The notes under the pieces are model-generated. The model had not been told where the DNA came from. It did not search any database and worked only from the letters and a program-made list of their open reading frames with translations. A stretch of 64,000 nucleotides of DNA, taken from positions 962,001-1,026,000 of the forward strand of contig JAWNZC010000119.1 in assembly GCA_035771165.1 (NCBI GenBank), in the 5' to 3' direction. Of this stretch, positions 55,325 to 64,000 are shown in pieces. The DNA comes from Paragorgia papillata. Lineage: Eukaryota; Cnidaria; Anthozoa; Scleralcyonacea; Coralliidae. How positions within the stretch are numbered: position 1 is the stretch's first letter; each line of letters opens with the position of its first letter. Both the position numbers and the translations under genes were made by a program.

Positions 55325-55760
55325 TTGCAACACTGTTACTGTGTTAAGATGTGCAACACTGTTAAGATTGGCAACACTGTTAAGATTGGCAACACTGTTA
55401 AGACGTGCAACACTGTTAAGACGTGCAACACTGTTAAGATTGGCAACACTGTTAAGATGTGCAACACTGTTAATATGTGCAACACTGTTAAGATGTGCAA
55501 CACTGTTAAGACGTGCAACACTGTTAAGATTGGCAACACTGTTAATACGTGCAACACTGTTAAGACGTGCAACACTGTTAAGACGGGCAACACTGTTAAG
55601 ATGTGCAACACTGTTAAGACATGCAACACTGTTAAGATGTGCAACACTGTTAAGACATGCAACACTGTTAAGATGTGCAACACTGTTAACATGTGCAACA
55701 TTTTTAAGACGTGCAACTTTTTAAGACGCACAACTTTTTAATGTGCAACACTGTTAACAT
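55325..55760. repeat. 18-bp GCAACACTGTTAAGACGT minisatellite, about 21 copies
   Basis: Perfectly periodic 18-mers with changes at the three-base spacer. Because 18 is a multiple of 3, several frames stay open; they are not genes. The array decays into AAGACGCACAACTTTTT units to about 55,860. Confidence 0.97.
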
Positions 55761-56155
55761 GTGCAACATTTTTAAGACGTGCAACTTTTTAAGACGCACA
55801 ACTTTTTAAGACGCATAACTTTTTAAGACGCACAACTTTTTATAAGACGCACAACGTTTTAAAGAAACATGTTCCATATTGTATGAGTTTTTCCACAAAA
55901 ATTCTCAGGTAGTTTATCTTGCCAAAAAGCCAAATGCCTACATAGACGTCATCTCATTACCATACTAGAAATGCGTATCGCCAAAAAAACATTGAAGAAT
56001 AGCTCCAATCAAAAAAATATTTCACTGAACAACTGTTTGCTCTATGTAGAACGTATTCAATGATAAAAAAATTGGGTTTATATGCACTTTAAAACGCACA
56101 ACTTTTTAAGACGCACGCGTTGACAAGGAACAACCTTATGTAATAACAGGAATGG

Positions 56156-56581
56156 ATGATAGATTTTTACCGTGTTGTTGATATTTCTGAATCTGGAGAC
56201 AAAGTGAGTAGAGTTATTGTATTTATCAAGACGTTACAACAGGAGTTTCCCTCTCCTAAATACAGACCACCTCTCGAAGAACAAACGGACGTTATTTATA
56301 AAATACCTTGGAGCTATATTGGAGAAACAGGAAGAAGCTTCCAAACTAGGAAAAAGGAACATTTAAGAAATGCGAAGTTATGTAAAAAAGGATCCAATGT
56401 AGCTAAGCATGCTAGGGACTATGACCATGTCATAGACTTTGAAAACGGACGAATTGTCGATAGAGGCAATTTTCGAACACGACGAACACTAGAATCATGG
56501 CACACAGGATTAACAAAAGAAGCTGACAATAATTCAAAACCTCTTCCAGGACAATATGCTATTTTATTTAAGAAACAATAA
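56156..56581 (+). pseudogene. Penelope-like element fragment: GIY-YIG endonuclease domain
   Basis: About 141 residues with VIYKI and SYIGETGRSFQTRKKEH (the YIG and Arg/His of a GIY-YIG nuclease), then NVAKHARDYDHVIDFENGRI, FRTRRTLESWHT and a stop after QYAILFKKQ. Order and spacing match the C-terminal endonuclease of Penelope-like retroelements, which nicks target DNA. The Cys pair normally between the two halves of the motif (KIPC..C) is missing. No reverse transcriptase is found upstream, so it is 5'-truncated. Hammerhead-like repeats lie 3 kb away on both sides. Confidence 0.85.
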
Positions 56582-56735
56582 TATATAAATTTAACTCTTA
56601 TATACTTTATATATCCCTATATAGGCGTTTATTCTGACATTTTAAAATCTATTTATAATTGGTTTTAGTCACTTTTATTATTGTATTTTTTAATCAGTGT
56701 TCCGCTTCTTTGTTTTTGACACTTTACACTGCTTT

Positions 56736-57170
56736 TAGACCCCGTTTACACTAAAGCAAAAGTATTCGGGATTCACATTTAAGAAATAGAAAACATTTTC
56801 CGTGTTTCCATAGAGTTATAGAAACACGAGTGGGAGTTTGGGAGAACGAGAAATTGTAGTGGGAACTACGCTATTTCGAGTTCTCCCAAACTTCCACAAG
56901 TGTTTCTATAACTCTATGGGAACACGGAAAAAATGTTTTCTATTTCCTTTATAAAATAACCTGTCGAAAATAGGTATAAAATAATCACTGCATCAAAGAT
57001 GGCGTATTGAATGGCGTGGACCTTGCCGTGTTTCCATAAAGTTATAGAAACACGGCTTTCAACCAATCGCCGCGCTTGTTTTCAAAATGTTATTTTATGT
57101 TTTTTTATTCCCATGAGGATGAAAAACAATGTGAATCCGGATACTTTTGCTCTAGTGTAAACGGGACTTT
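56736..57170. repeat. nested fold-back elements
   Basis: Outer arms CCCCGTTTACACTAAAGCAA and TTTGCTCTAGTGTAAACGGG; inner palindrome TTTCCGTGTTTCCATAGAGT (56,799) with its inverse ending CTATGGGAACACGGAAA (56,935). Confidence 0.8.
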
Positions 57171-57214
57171 TTTTCCGCTTGTATATATATATATAGAGAG
57201 AGAGAGAGATTTAA

Positions 57215-57660
57215 TTCCCTTTTTTCTTTAAGGTTAGGGTTTCGGTTGCGCATGCTGTAGGAGACACAGGGCGCTACTCCATGTGTTCCCGGAGTTTCCA
57301 TCTAACTTGGAATATTTGGGTCTCACCCATTGTCTAGCGTTCAAGATCATCTGCGTGACACCCTCCTAGTTAAATGCCAGAGACCAGGTCTGTTAGGTAC
57401 TGCCAATGACTAAATCCAACATCCTGCTGCCGATGTTTTCTTCTGCGTAACCCTGCTCGGGTGGCTACCCAGGTACTATGTCTTGCCAAAGGGCAACCCC
57501 TGATTTCGTCCAGCACCGCTTATTCAATATATTCGCAGCTAACCTCTATATCTAGAGGCCTTTCCCCTATCCGCAACCTGGGGAGCCGGCCGAAGGCTGT
57601 AGACTGACAGCCGAAAGCTCGTTACAATAAAAAATTCTGATCAGAGAGCGTCTTGTCTAG
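57215..57660. other. unidentified GC-richer block
   Basis: Nearly 450 bp of unique-looking sequence with higher GC than its surroundings, few stops of obvious pattern, no fold-back and no periodicity. It ends GCCGAAAGCTCGTTACAATA then AAAAAATTC, like the 3' end of a retroelement. Not recognised. Confidence 0.3.
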
Positions 57661-57687
57661 TATGTTTAAACCTGATCGCGGTTCTTA

Positions 57688-58082
57688 GGCCTGTTTTAGA
57701 CGGCGTGCTTTTCATGTGCCGAACCTAATAGGAGAGATTAGGTACATGATAAGCACGGCGTCTAAATCAAATAGGTACGGCAATTTTTATTTGGTTCGAC
57801 CTTTTGATTAAGTTCGACTGAATTGGTCGTACTTAATGCATTTGGTGCGACGTTGGTTTAGATTGGTTTAGATCGATTTAGACGGCGAACTTCTCATGTA
57901 CCGTATCTAATGCATAAATTATTAAAATATATTTTCTATATTAGGTTCACAGGAACACGAAACGGTATTTGGTGCGACCCATTTGGTTCGCCGTATAAAT
58001 TGACTGCCGTGCTAAACAGATTTGAGTGTCCCAAATTGCTATTAGATTCGGCACATGAAAAGCACGCCGTCTAAAACAGGCC
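57688..58082. mobile_element. fold-back MITE with TTA duplication (Harbinger-like), 395 bp
   Basis: Ends GGCCTGTTTTAGACGGCGTG and CACGCCGTCTAAAACAGGCC are perfect; the arm continues CTTTTCATGTGCCGAA. TTA at 57,685-57,687 and 58,083-58,085. Confidence 0.85.
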
Positions 58083-58145
58083 TTATATCTTTTCTAGAGT
58101 TATTGTAGTTATAATCTTTCTCGTGATTCAGGCTTTTTTCTCAAC

Positions 58146-58870
58146 ACCTAGCACGGGTGGCGTGTGCTGTTAGCGCGCTGCCTCTCACCAAAACTTAAGC
58201 CCGGTTAGATGGGGTTAGTACTTGGATGGGTGACCGCTTGGGAATGACCCCGTTGTACGCGAGCTTAAAGGGCATATGACTCGAAAATTAAGTTTGTCTT
58301 ATTGAATAGAACATTTAAAATGATAAAATAACATCTTTTGCAGTTTTTGGTTACCTTGCTTCGTTTTTGAGATATTCCAGTTTGTTTGATATGCAAATGA
58401 CACAACTTTCTACGTCACACGTGCATAATGAGTATTATAAGTTACCGAGAGAAGGTTACATATCTTTGCTATTGTGAAACGAAATCACTTGGAATTCTAC
58501 ATGTTTGGTGTTGTGGGTAGAAACACGCACATGCTTCCTTTGAGTTAAGCCCATGTTTTCATAATAGCAGAGATATGTAACCTTTTCTGATAACTCATTA
58601 TGCACATGTGACGTAAAAAGTTGTGTCATTAGCATATCAAACAAGCTGGAATATCTCAAAAACGATGCAAGGAAACCAAAAATTGCAAAAGATGTTATCT
58701 TATCATTTTAAATGTTCTTTTCAATAAGACAAACTTAATTTTCGAGTCATATGCCCTTTAAAACTAATGTGAGTAGAGTTGTAGTTGATCTCTCATGCGC
58801 TTCGACGGGTTTTCGCCGGGTTCTCCGATTTTCCTCCCTACGTAAAATCAACACCTACATCATGGTAGTC
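58146..58870 (+). mobile_element. 5S rRNA-derived SINE, split by a TTAA MITE
   Basis: Head 58,146-58,268: GCACGGGTGGCGTGTGCTGT, AAGCCCGGTTAGATGGGGTT, AGTACTTGGATGGGTGACCG and CTTGGGAATGACCCC, where the 5S A-box/C-box region is clear. The tail resumes at 58,758 with GTGAGTAGAGTTGTAGTTGA and TTTTCGCCGGGTTCTCCGAT, as in the 24.6-kb copy. Confidence 0.82.
58269..58757. mobile_element. TTAA-class fold-back MITE, copy 7, inserted in the 5S-SINE, 489 bp
   Basis: Ends AGGGCATATGACTCGAAAAT and ATTTTCGAGTCATATGCCCT are perfect inverted repeats, with TTAA at 58,265-58,268 and 58,758-58,761. It sits inside a recognisable SINE, which confirms both boundaries. Confidence 0.9.
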
Positions 58871-59659
58871 ATACCTCAGCACCTTATTCCGATTTACGTT
58901 TATACTGTACGCTGCTGATCAGCGTTTCCAGTGAAAGATAAGTTCGCGTTGCTTTTATGCTCTGGGTTTTCAAGGCTTAGCTGGGCTTGGTGGTCTGGCA
59001 TGTGTCGCATGGTGGCTGCCAGAAGCGTCTTTGATATGTGTCAGAGGATTGACGCGGTGACGCGCCGCGTAGGATGACGAAACTCTACTCCAGTCTAATC
59101 CGACGTACAATGAAACATCGACTACCACCGAACACTCTACTCTACACAACGCTGTCCAAAATACAAATTCCTATATATGAAAACTTCTAGGCAGTGACAC
59201 CTCGTAAAGACGTCAACTGACAGCTAACTTCGGTGCCAAGGTATCCGTTATACGGCAGACTCCAAATTGTCTGTGCTATGTATCTCAAATTTTCAGTCAA
59301 GAAAGTCATCAAAGCGAAACCAAAGTCAGTAATGGTGTTACCACCTTGCTTGTGACTCGCTAGCATGTTCAACGCTAACCTAAGCGTGTTTACCACCTGG
59401 CTTATACTACAGTTCTATACACTAACGTCACCCACTAGACGTAATAAACTTGTCCTTTCCTTTGACAATAAAAATAGTGTGCTGCGTAGGCAGTGTTGAA
59501 ATACAAATCGAAATATAAGAAGGCTTGAGTACTGCCAAAATTATTGAACGTAGTTTTTTAACGTTTCAAGCGAAGGCCCTTTGGCTTTCTCAGAGAGAAA
59601 CGACGAGCCTCTTCCCTTGAAAAGATTGGTTGAAGATGGAAGACCAGCTTGGTTATGTG

Positions 59660-60310
59660 TGTAGACCCAACGGCTCGTACAAAATCGTAAAAACGCCAAA
59701 CGCTTTCGCTTGTTGGCGTATGGAGAAAGGCATATGAAAAAGAGAAACCTTATATTGTGGTGAATATACATTGTGTGTGCTTGTTCAAAGCTGTGCCTTG
59801 CGTTACGCCACTTAGACGCACAACGGCTCGTACAAAATCGTAAAAACGCCAAAACAAACACACACTTTCGCTTCTTTCCGTATAGAGAAAGGCATAAAGA
59901 TATGAAAAAGAGAAACCTTATATTGTGGTGAATATACATTATGTGTGCTAGTTCAAAGCTGTGCCTTGCGTCACGCCACTTATACACACAACGGCTCGTA
60001 CAAAATCGTAAAAACGCCAAAACAAACACGCATTCGCTTCTTTGCGTGCAGAGAAAGGGATAAAGATACGAAAAAGACAGACCTTATCGTGGTGGTGAAT
60101 ATGTGTGTCTGCTGGTTCAAAGCTGTGTCTTGCATCACGCCACTTATACACACAACGGCTCGTACAAAATCGTAAAAACGCCAAAACAAACACGCATTTG
60201 CTTCTTTGCGTGTGGAGAACGGCATAAAGATACGAAAAAGGACAGACCTTATCGTGGTGGTGAATATATGTGTCTGCTGGTTCAAAGCTGTGTCTTGCAT
60301 CACGCCACTG
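59660..60310. repeat. ~160-170-bp tandem repeat, four copies
   Basis: ACGGCTCGTACAAAATCGTA, AAAACGCCAAA, TCGCTTCTTTGCGTG and GCTGTGTCTTGCATCACGCC recur at about 59,670, 59,823, 59,990 and 60,157. Frames on both strands are by-products. Confidence 0.9.
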
Positions 60311-61100
60311 GCCAGGTCAAAAGGCGGCCCAAAATGATAAATTAAATTGACCTTGCTAATTAAGATTTGTTTTCAGTACAAGGTATCCAACTGAAATACT
60401 ATTTACTATTCAATTGAGTGAGAAAACAAAACACAGAGTGCTGAATGAAAACTACAAGACTGGCCACGACTCCTATATTTTGCCGGCTTCCCAAAACAAC
60501 AAGCCGACATGGTTCCGTCGACGAAGGGAAGCTATGGCGACAAAGCACAGTGGACCTTGCTGGAGACATAATGAATAAGCCACGGGAAGCTGGACGTATT
60601 AATTCAAATGCGAGACAACGCAGCAGTAAAGCGCTCTTATCATGTGGACTACTAATCGAAAATGCTTTCTCAATGATACTTTCGCTTTCAGTTCCCACCC
60701 GCGAAATTCTGACAGTGTGATAGAAAACGTAGGATAAAAATAAGAGCCCAGCTCAAAACGTTTAAACGAAGAGCCAGAACACAAGAATAAACAATATAAA
60801 TAGATCTTACTAACGTTTCGTTACTTAACCAGAATGAAAGAATTACAAATGGTATACGTCTATATAAGTACAATAATATAGTGTCATATTGCAAATAAAC
60901 TAGATCCCAAGGATAGTTTTCTAGTCAAAGATACTATAATAACAATTTTTGCCATGTGTACGCACGGAGCTGCCAGCCCATTTTGTAAAGTAAAGACCAC
61001 AGCACAGTCTGCCCACATTTAATTCAATACAAGGCAAAACCAGTGAGCTCTAATATGTACAATAATATAGTGTCATATTGCAAATAAAAACCCATCAAAA
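60310..61100. other. no recognisable feature
   Basis: An open frame on plus (60,445-60,720) and its minus-strand shadow match no family I know. A short repeat, ATAATATAGTGTCATATTGC, occurs at about 60,867 and 61,065. Nothing else seen. Confidence 0.4.
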
Positions 61101-61104
61101 GACT

Positions 61105-61515
61105 ACATACAACACGAGATTCTGACCGTAGAGAGTGTGATGGAAAACACAGTTGAACTTGAACGCCACGCCGTGTGACTACGACACGAAATTCTGACGG
61201 AAGAGAGTGTGATAGAAAACACAGTTGAACAACACGTCGTGTGACTATGACACGAGATTCTGAGGGTAGAGTGTGATAGAAAAACAGAGTTGAACAACCA
61301 CGCCGTGTGACTACGACACGAAATTCTGATGGTAGAATTTGTGAAAGAAAAACAGAGTTGAACGGCCACGCCGTGTGACTACGACACGAAATTCTGACCG
61401 AATAGAGAGTGATAGAAAACAGTTGAACATCACGCCGTGTGACTACGACACGAAATTCTGACCGAATAGAGTGTGATAGAAAACAGTTGAGCATCACGCC
61501 GTGTGACTACAACAC
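61105..61515. repeat. ~60-bp minisatellite, about seven copies
   Basis: Unit ACGCCGTGTGACTACGACAC, GAAATTCTGACCGAATAGAG, TGTGATAGAAAACAGTTGA with small length changes. Confidence 0.93.
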
Positions 61516-61771
61516 GAGAACTCACTCGCCCACATATAAATTAATGAATATTGAATTGGCAACATAAGAATATGTCAAACAAACGCTACCCTCACAGAAT
61601 AATCGCAGCTTTGGATTTCATAAAGAGTCCTTATACACAAAATTGGATTTGGAAGATGAGAGCGAGTTTATAAACGAGATCTATCCCTTGTAATCCGAGT
61701 TTAAGACGAATGACCAAGTTCAGAGCAATAATTCGGCAATTATAAGAGAATTGAAGAGATTTTAGCTCAGT

Positions 61772-62062
61772 GTGAGAGAAGCGTCGTTTATTACGAAGAC
61801 GCCAACACAAACCCTAGGCCAGTTTCATGCGTCTTCAACAACATGTGGTCAAAATTCAACGGAAAGCGACAAGGCCAAAGGCGAAGGCTCTCAACAGCCT
61901 CGAGGGCTTGTTCTTCAAGCTTGGGTTTCGTTTTTGTTGGAATGGTGTAATCGGTTTTTAAAAAATCGTTATGGAGTTGGACCGACAGAATTGTTAACTA
62001 GAATGCTGTATTGTAAATCCAATTTAAAAGTTTACGAAGCGAAAATATACGCTAAGCGTTGA
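61772..62062 (+). CDS. orphan open reading frame, 96 codons
   Basis: ATG-started frame with mixed composition, unlike the repeat-derived frames around it; residues include GLVLQAWVSFLLEWCNRFLK and YGVGPTELLTRMLYCK and a basic end YEAKIYAKR. No family recognised. Could be a small gene, an exon or chance. Confidence 0.2.
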   Translation: MREASFITKTPTQTLGQFHASSTTCGQNSTESDKAKGEGSQQPRGLVLQAWVSFLLEWCNRFLKNRYGVGPTELLTRMLYCKSNLKVYEAKIYAKR

Positions 62063-62094
62063 CTCAGCCAAATTAGTAAATATATATTATAGGC

Positions 62095-62575
62095 TAAAAA
62101 AGTAGAGTGCTGTGTAGTGTTTTACATAGAGCAAAGTGAAAAGATGGTAAACTGCTGAGAATAGTTTTGATAGCGAAATACCGACGTTTCAAGCAGAGTT
62201 CTTCATCAGAGTAAAAACTAGAGTGCTGTGCAGGCAGTGTTTTAGATTGAGCAAAGTGAAAAGATGGTAAACTGCTGAGAATAGTTTTGATAACGAAATA
62301 CTGACGTTTCAAGCAGAGTTCTTCATCAGAGTAAAAACTAGAGTGCTGTGTAGGCAGTGTTTTAGATAGAGCAAAGTGAAAAGATGGTAAACTGCTGAGA
62401 ATAGTTTTGATAACGAAATACTGACGTTTCAAGCAGAGTTCTTCATCAGAGTAAAAACTAGATAGAGTGCTGTGTAGGCAGTGTTTTAGATAGAGCAAAG
62501 TGAAAAGATGGTAAACTGCTGAGAACAGTTTAATAACGAAATACTGACGTTTCAAGCAGAGCCTTTCAGAGTAAA
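62095..62575 (-). ncRNA. four tandem 120-bp hammerhead-like repeats
   Basis: The minus strand reads TTTACTCTGATGAAGAACTC, TGCTTGAAACGTCAGTATTT in each unit. Same unit as 52,388-53,256, opposite orientation, followed on plus by (AT)n at 62,583-62,622. Confidence 0.5.
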
Positions 62576-62580
62576 ACGAG

Positions 62581-62582
<2 letters not shown>

Positions 62583-62622
<40 letters not shown>
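62583..62622. repeat. (AT)n microsatellite
   Basis: About 20 perfect AT units adjoining the hammerhead-like array. Confidence 0.95.
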
Positions 62623-62626
<4 letters not shown>

Positions 62627-62924
62627 GTCGATGAAAATTTGAGGCTATTTTGCTAGAAATTATACCGCTGTGTTCTGAAGCGCGAATCGAACCTAGAAAT
62701 TATCTTCCAGTAATAGACAGAGATGTCAAATAAAGAGGTCAATGTCATGACTCCGTGAAAGGCGAAACAAAGAAATGTAGAAGTGTTTTCGAAAATAATT
62801 ATCACCGATTTGCAACATTCTCTTTGGAAGTCACGCGAAGGTTTCTGATCGCCTGTGAAACCCTCAAAACATTGTCTCATAATGTAAACACAATCCAAAC
62901 ATCACTTCGAAGCAAGGTGCGAAT

Positions 62925-64000
62925 ATTTAAAAAAGAAACACCGATTTATAAACAATGTCGTGTAATTCTTATTAGGTGTTTTGCTTCAACGATCGCTAGT
63001 TGAAGAGCTAAAATTATATGCATCCCTCGATTTGTAGTAGAATTTGTATTGAAACACGCGAATGGAGTTTTTGCTCAGAAACTATCATGGGTACCAATAT
63101 TTATTAAAAAAATCGATTTATAAACAATGTCGTAGAATTATGACAATGTTTTGTTTCATTCAGCGATCGCTATTTGAAGTTTAAAATTATCCAACGCTCA
63201 AAATTAGAATTTGTATTAGGGAGATATATAGTTTATAAAGAGACAAGCCGAATATTTATAGTGCGAAAAAAGCTTTACCGGTGCCAATATTTTATAAAAA
63301 ACATTGATTTATATAAACAATGTCGTGGAATTATCACAATGTTTGTTTCAACGATGGCTATTTGAAGGTTTAAAATTATCCAAAGCTCAAAATTAGAGTT
63401 TCGGTATTAATACAAACAAAAGGAATGTTAGTGCGAAGATAACTTTAACGGTGCCAATATTTTATAAAAAAATATTGGTTTATAAACAGTGTCGTAGAAT
63501 CATTACAATGTTTTGCTTCAACGATCGCTATTTGAAGTTTTAAAATTCTCCAACTCTCAAAATTAGAGTTTGTGTTAATACAAACAAGCGGAATGTTAAG
63601 TGCGAAAAAAGCTTTACCTGTGGCAATATTTTATAAAAAAAAAAAGGTTTATAAGCAATGTCGTAGAATTATCACAATGTTTTGTTTCAACAATCGCTAT
63701 TTGAACGTTTAAAATTATCCAACGCTCAAAATTTGAATCTGTATTAACTTAATACAGACAAGCCGAATGTTTATAGTGCGAAAAAAGCTTTACCGGTGCC
63801 AATATTTTTTAAAACATTGATTTATAAACAATGTCGTAGAATTATTACAATCTTCTGTTTCAGCTATCGCTATTTGAAGATTTAAAATTATCCAACGCTC
63901 AAAATTAGAGTTTCGGTTAAATACAAACAAGCGGAATGTTAGTGGGAAGAAAGCTGTACTGGTGCCAATATTTTATAAAAACATTGGTTTGCAAACATAA
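62925..64000. repeat. ~172-bp satellite running off the right edge
   Basis: GGTGCCAATATTTTATAAAA, TTTATAAACAATGTCGTAGA, CAACGATCGCTATTTGAAG and AAATTATCCAACGCTCAAAA recur at about 63,091, 63,281, 63,453, 63,622, 63,797 and 63,963. Unit near nucleosomal length. The end of the array is outside the window. Confidence 0.9.

Noticed and set aside
55325..55741. Long open frames on both strands (127-138 codons)
   Set aside because: The 18-bp repeat is a multiple of three, so frames stay open without selection; the translations are simple repeats.
58146..58268. Functional 5S rRNA gene
   Set aside because: Only the internal promoter half is well kept and the copy has a SINE tail and a MITE insertion.

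Overview
This window is eukaryotic, animal-type DNA: AT-rich, intron-rich and packed with transposon remnants, fold-back elements and tandem repeats. No sequence here fixes the species. The Ig/FN3 receptor gene, the CR1/L2-like LINE proteins, a Penelope-type GIY-YIG fragment, 5S-rRNA-derived and tRNA-derived SINE-like elements and many TTAA-flanked fold-back elements fit an invertebrate metazoan. The LINE proteins look most like those I know from corals and sea anemones, so an anthozoan cnidarian is my best guess (inference).

Layout. 1-9.2 kb: no confident host gene. It holds a minisatellite split by a LINE, two hAT-type non-autonomous elements and a dense run of fold-back elements. 9.27-28.41 kb, minus strand: the 3' part of one host gene, built from 17 exons that join in frame. 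It encodes three Ig domains, five FN3 domains, one transmembrane helix and a short cytoplasmic tail ending at a stop. Its 5' end was not found. Its introns are filled with minisatellites, microsatellites, LINE pieces, a 5S-derived SINE and tRNA-like repeats. 28.4-31.3 kb: hammerhead-like repeat, fold-back elements.

31,777-44,837: a 13.06-kb EnSpm/CACTA-like DNA transposon sitting inside a ~61-bp minisatellite. It has related termini, a 2-bp TT duplication and dense AGGATCCT palindromes just inside both ends. It carries two divergent genes: a Tnp2-like (Transposase_21-type) transposase on minus, broken by two one-base homopolymer shifts, and an intact 8-exon, 342-codon gene on plus that ends in a BEN DNA-binding domain. 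I propose a two-protein system like plant TnpD/TnpA, in which the BEN protein reads the subterminal palindromes. This is the most interesting object in the window.

45-64 kb: no confident host gene. It holds tandem arrays of a 120-bp repeat with a hammerhead-ribozyme-like core, a Penelope GIY-YIG endonuclease fragment, many fold-back elements (two with TTA duplications, one TTAA element inside a 5S-derived SINE), several minisatellites and a ~172-bp satellite running off the right edge.

A recurring pattern: at least five mobile elements sit inside tandem-repeat arrays, with the same repeat resuming in the same orientation on the far side.
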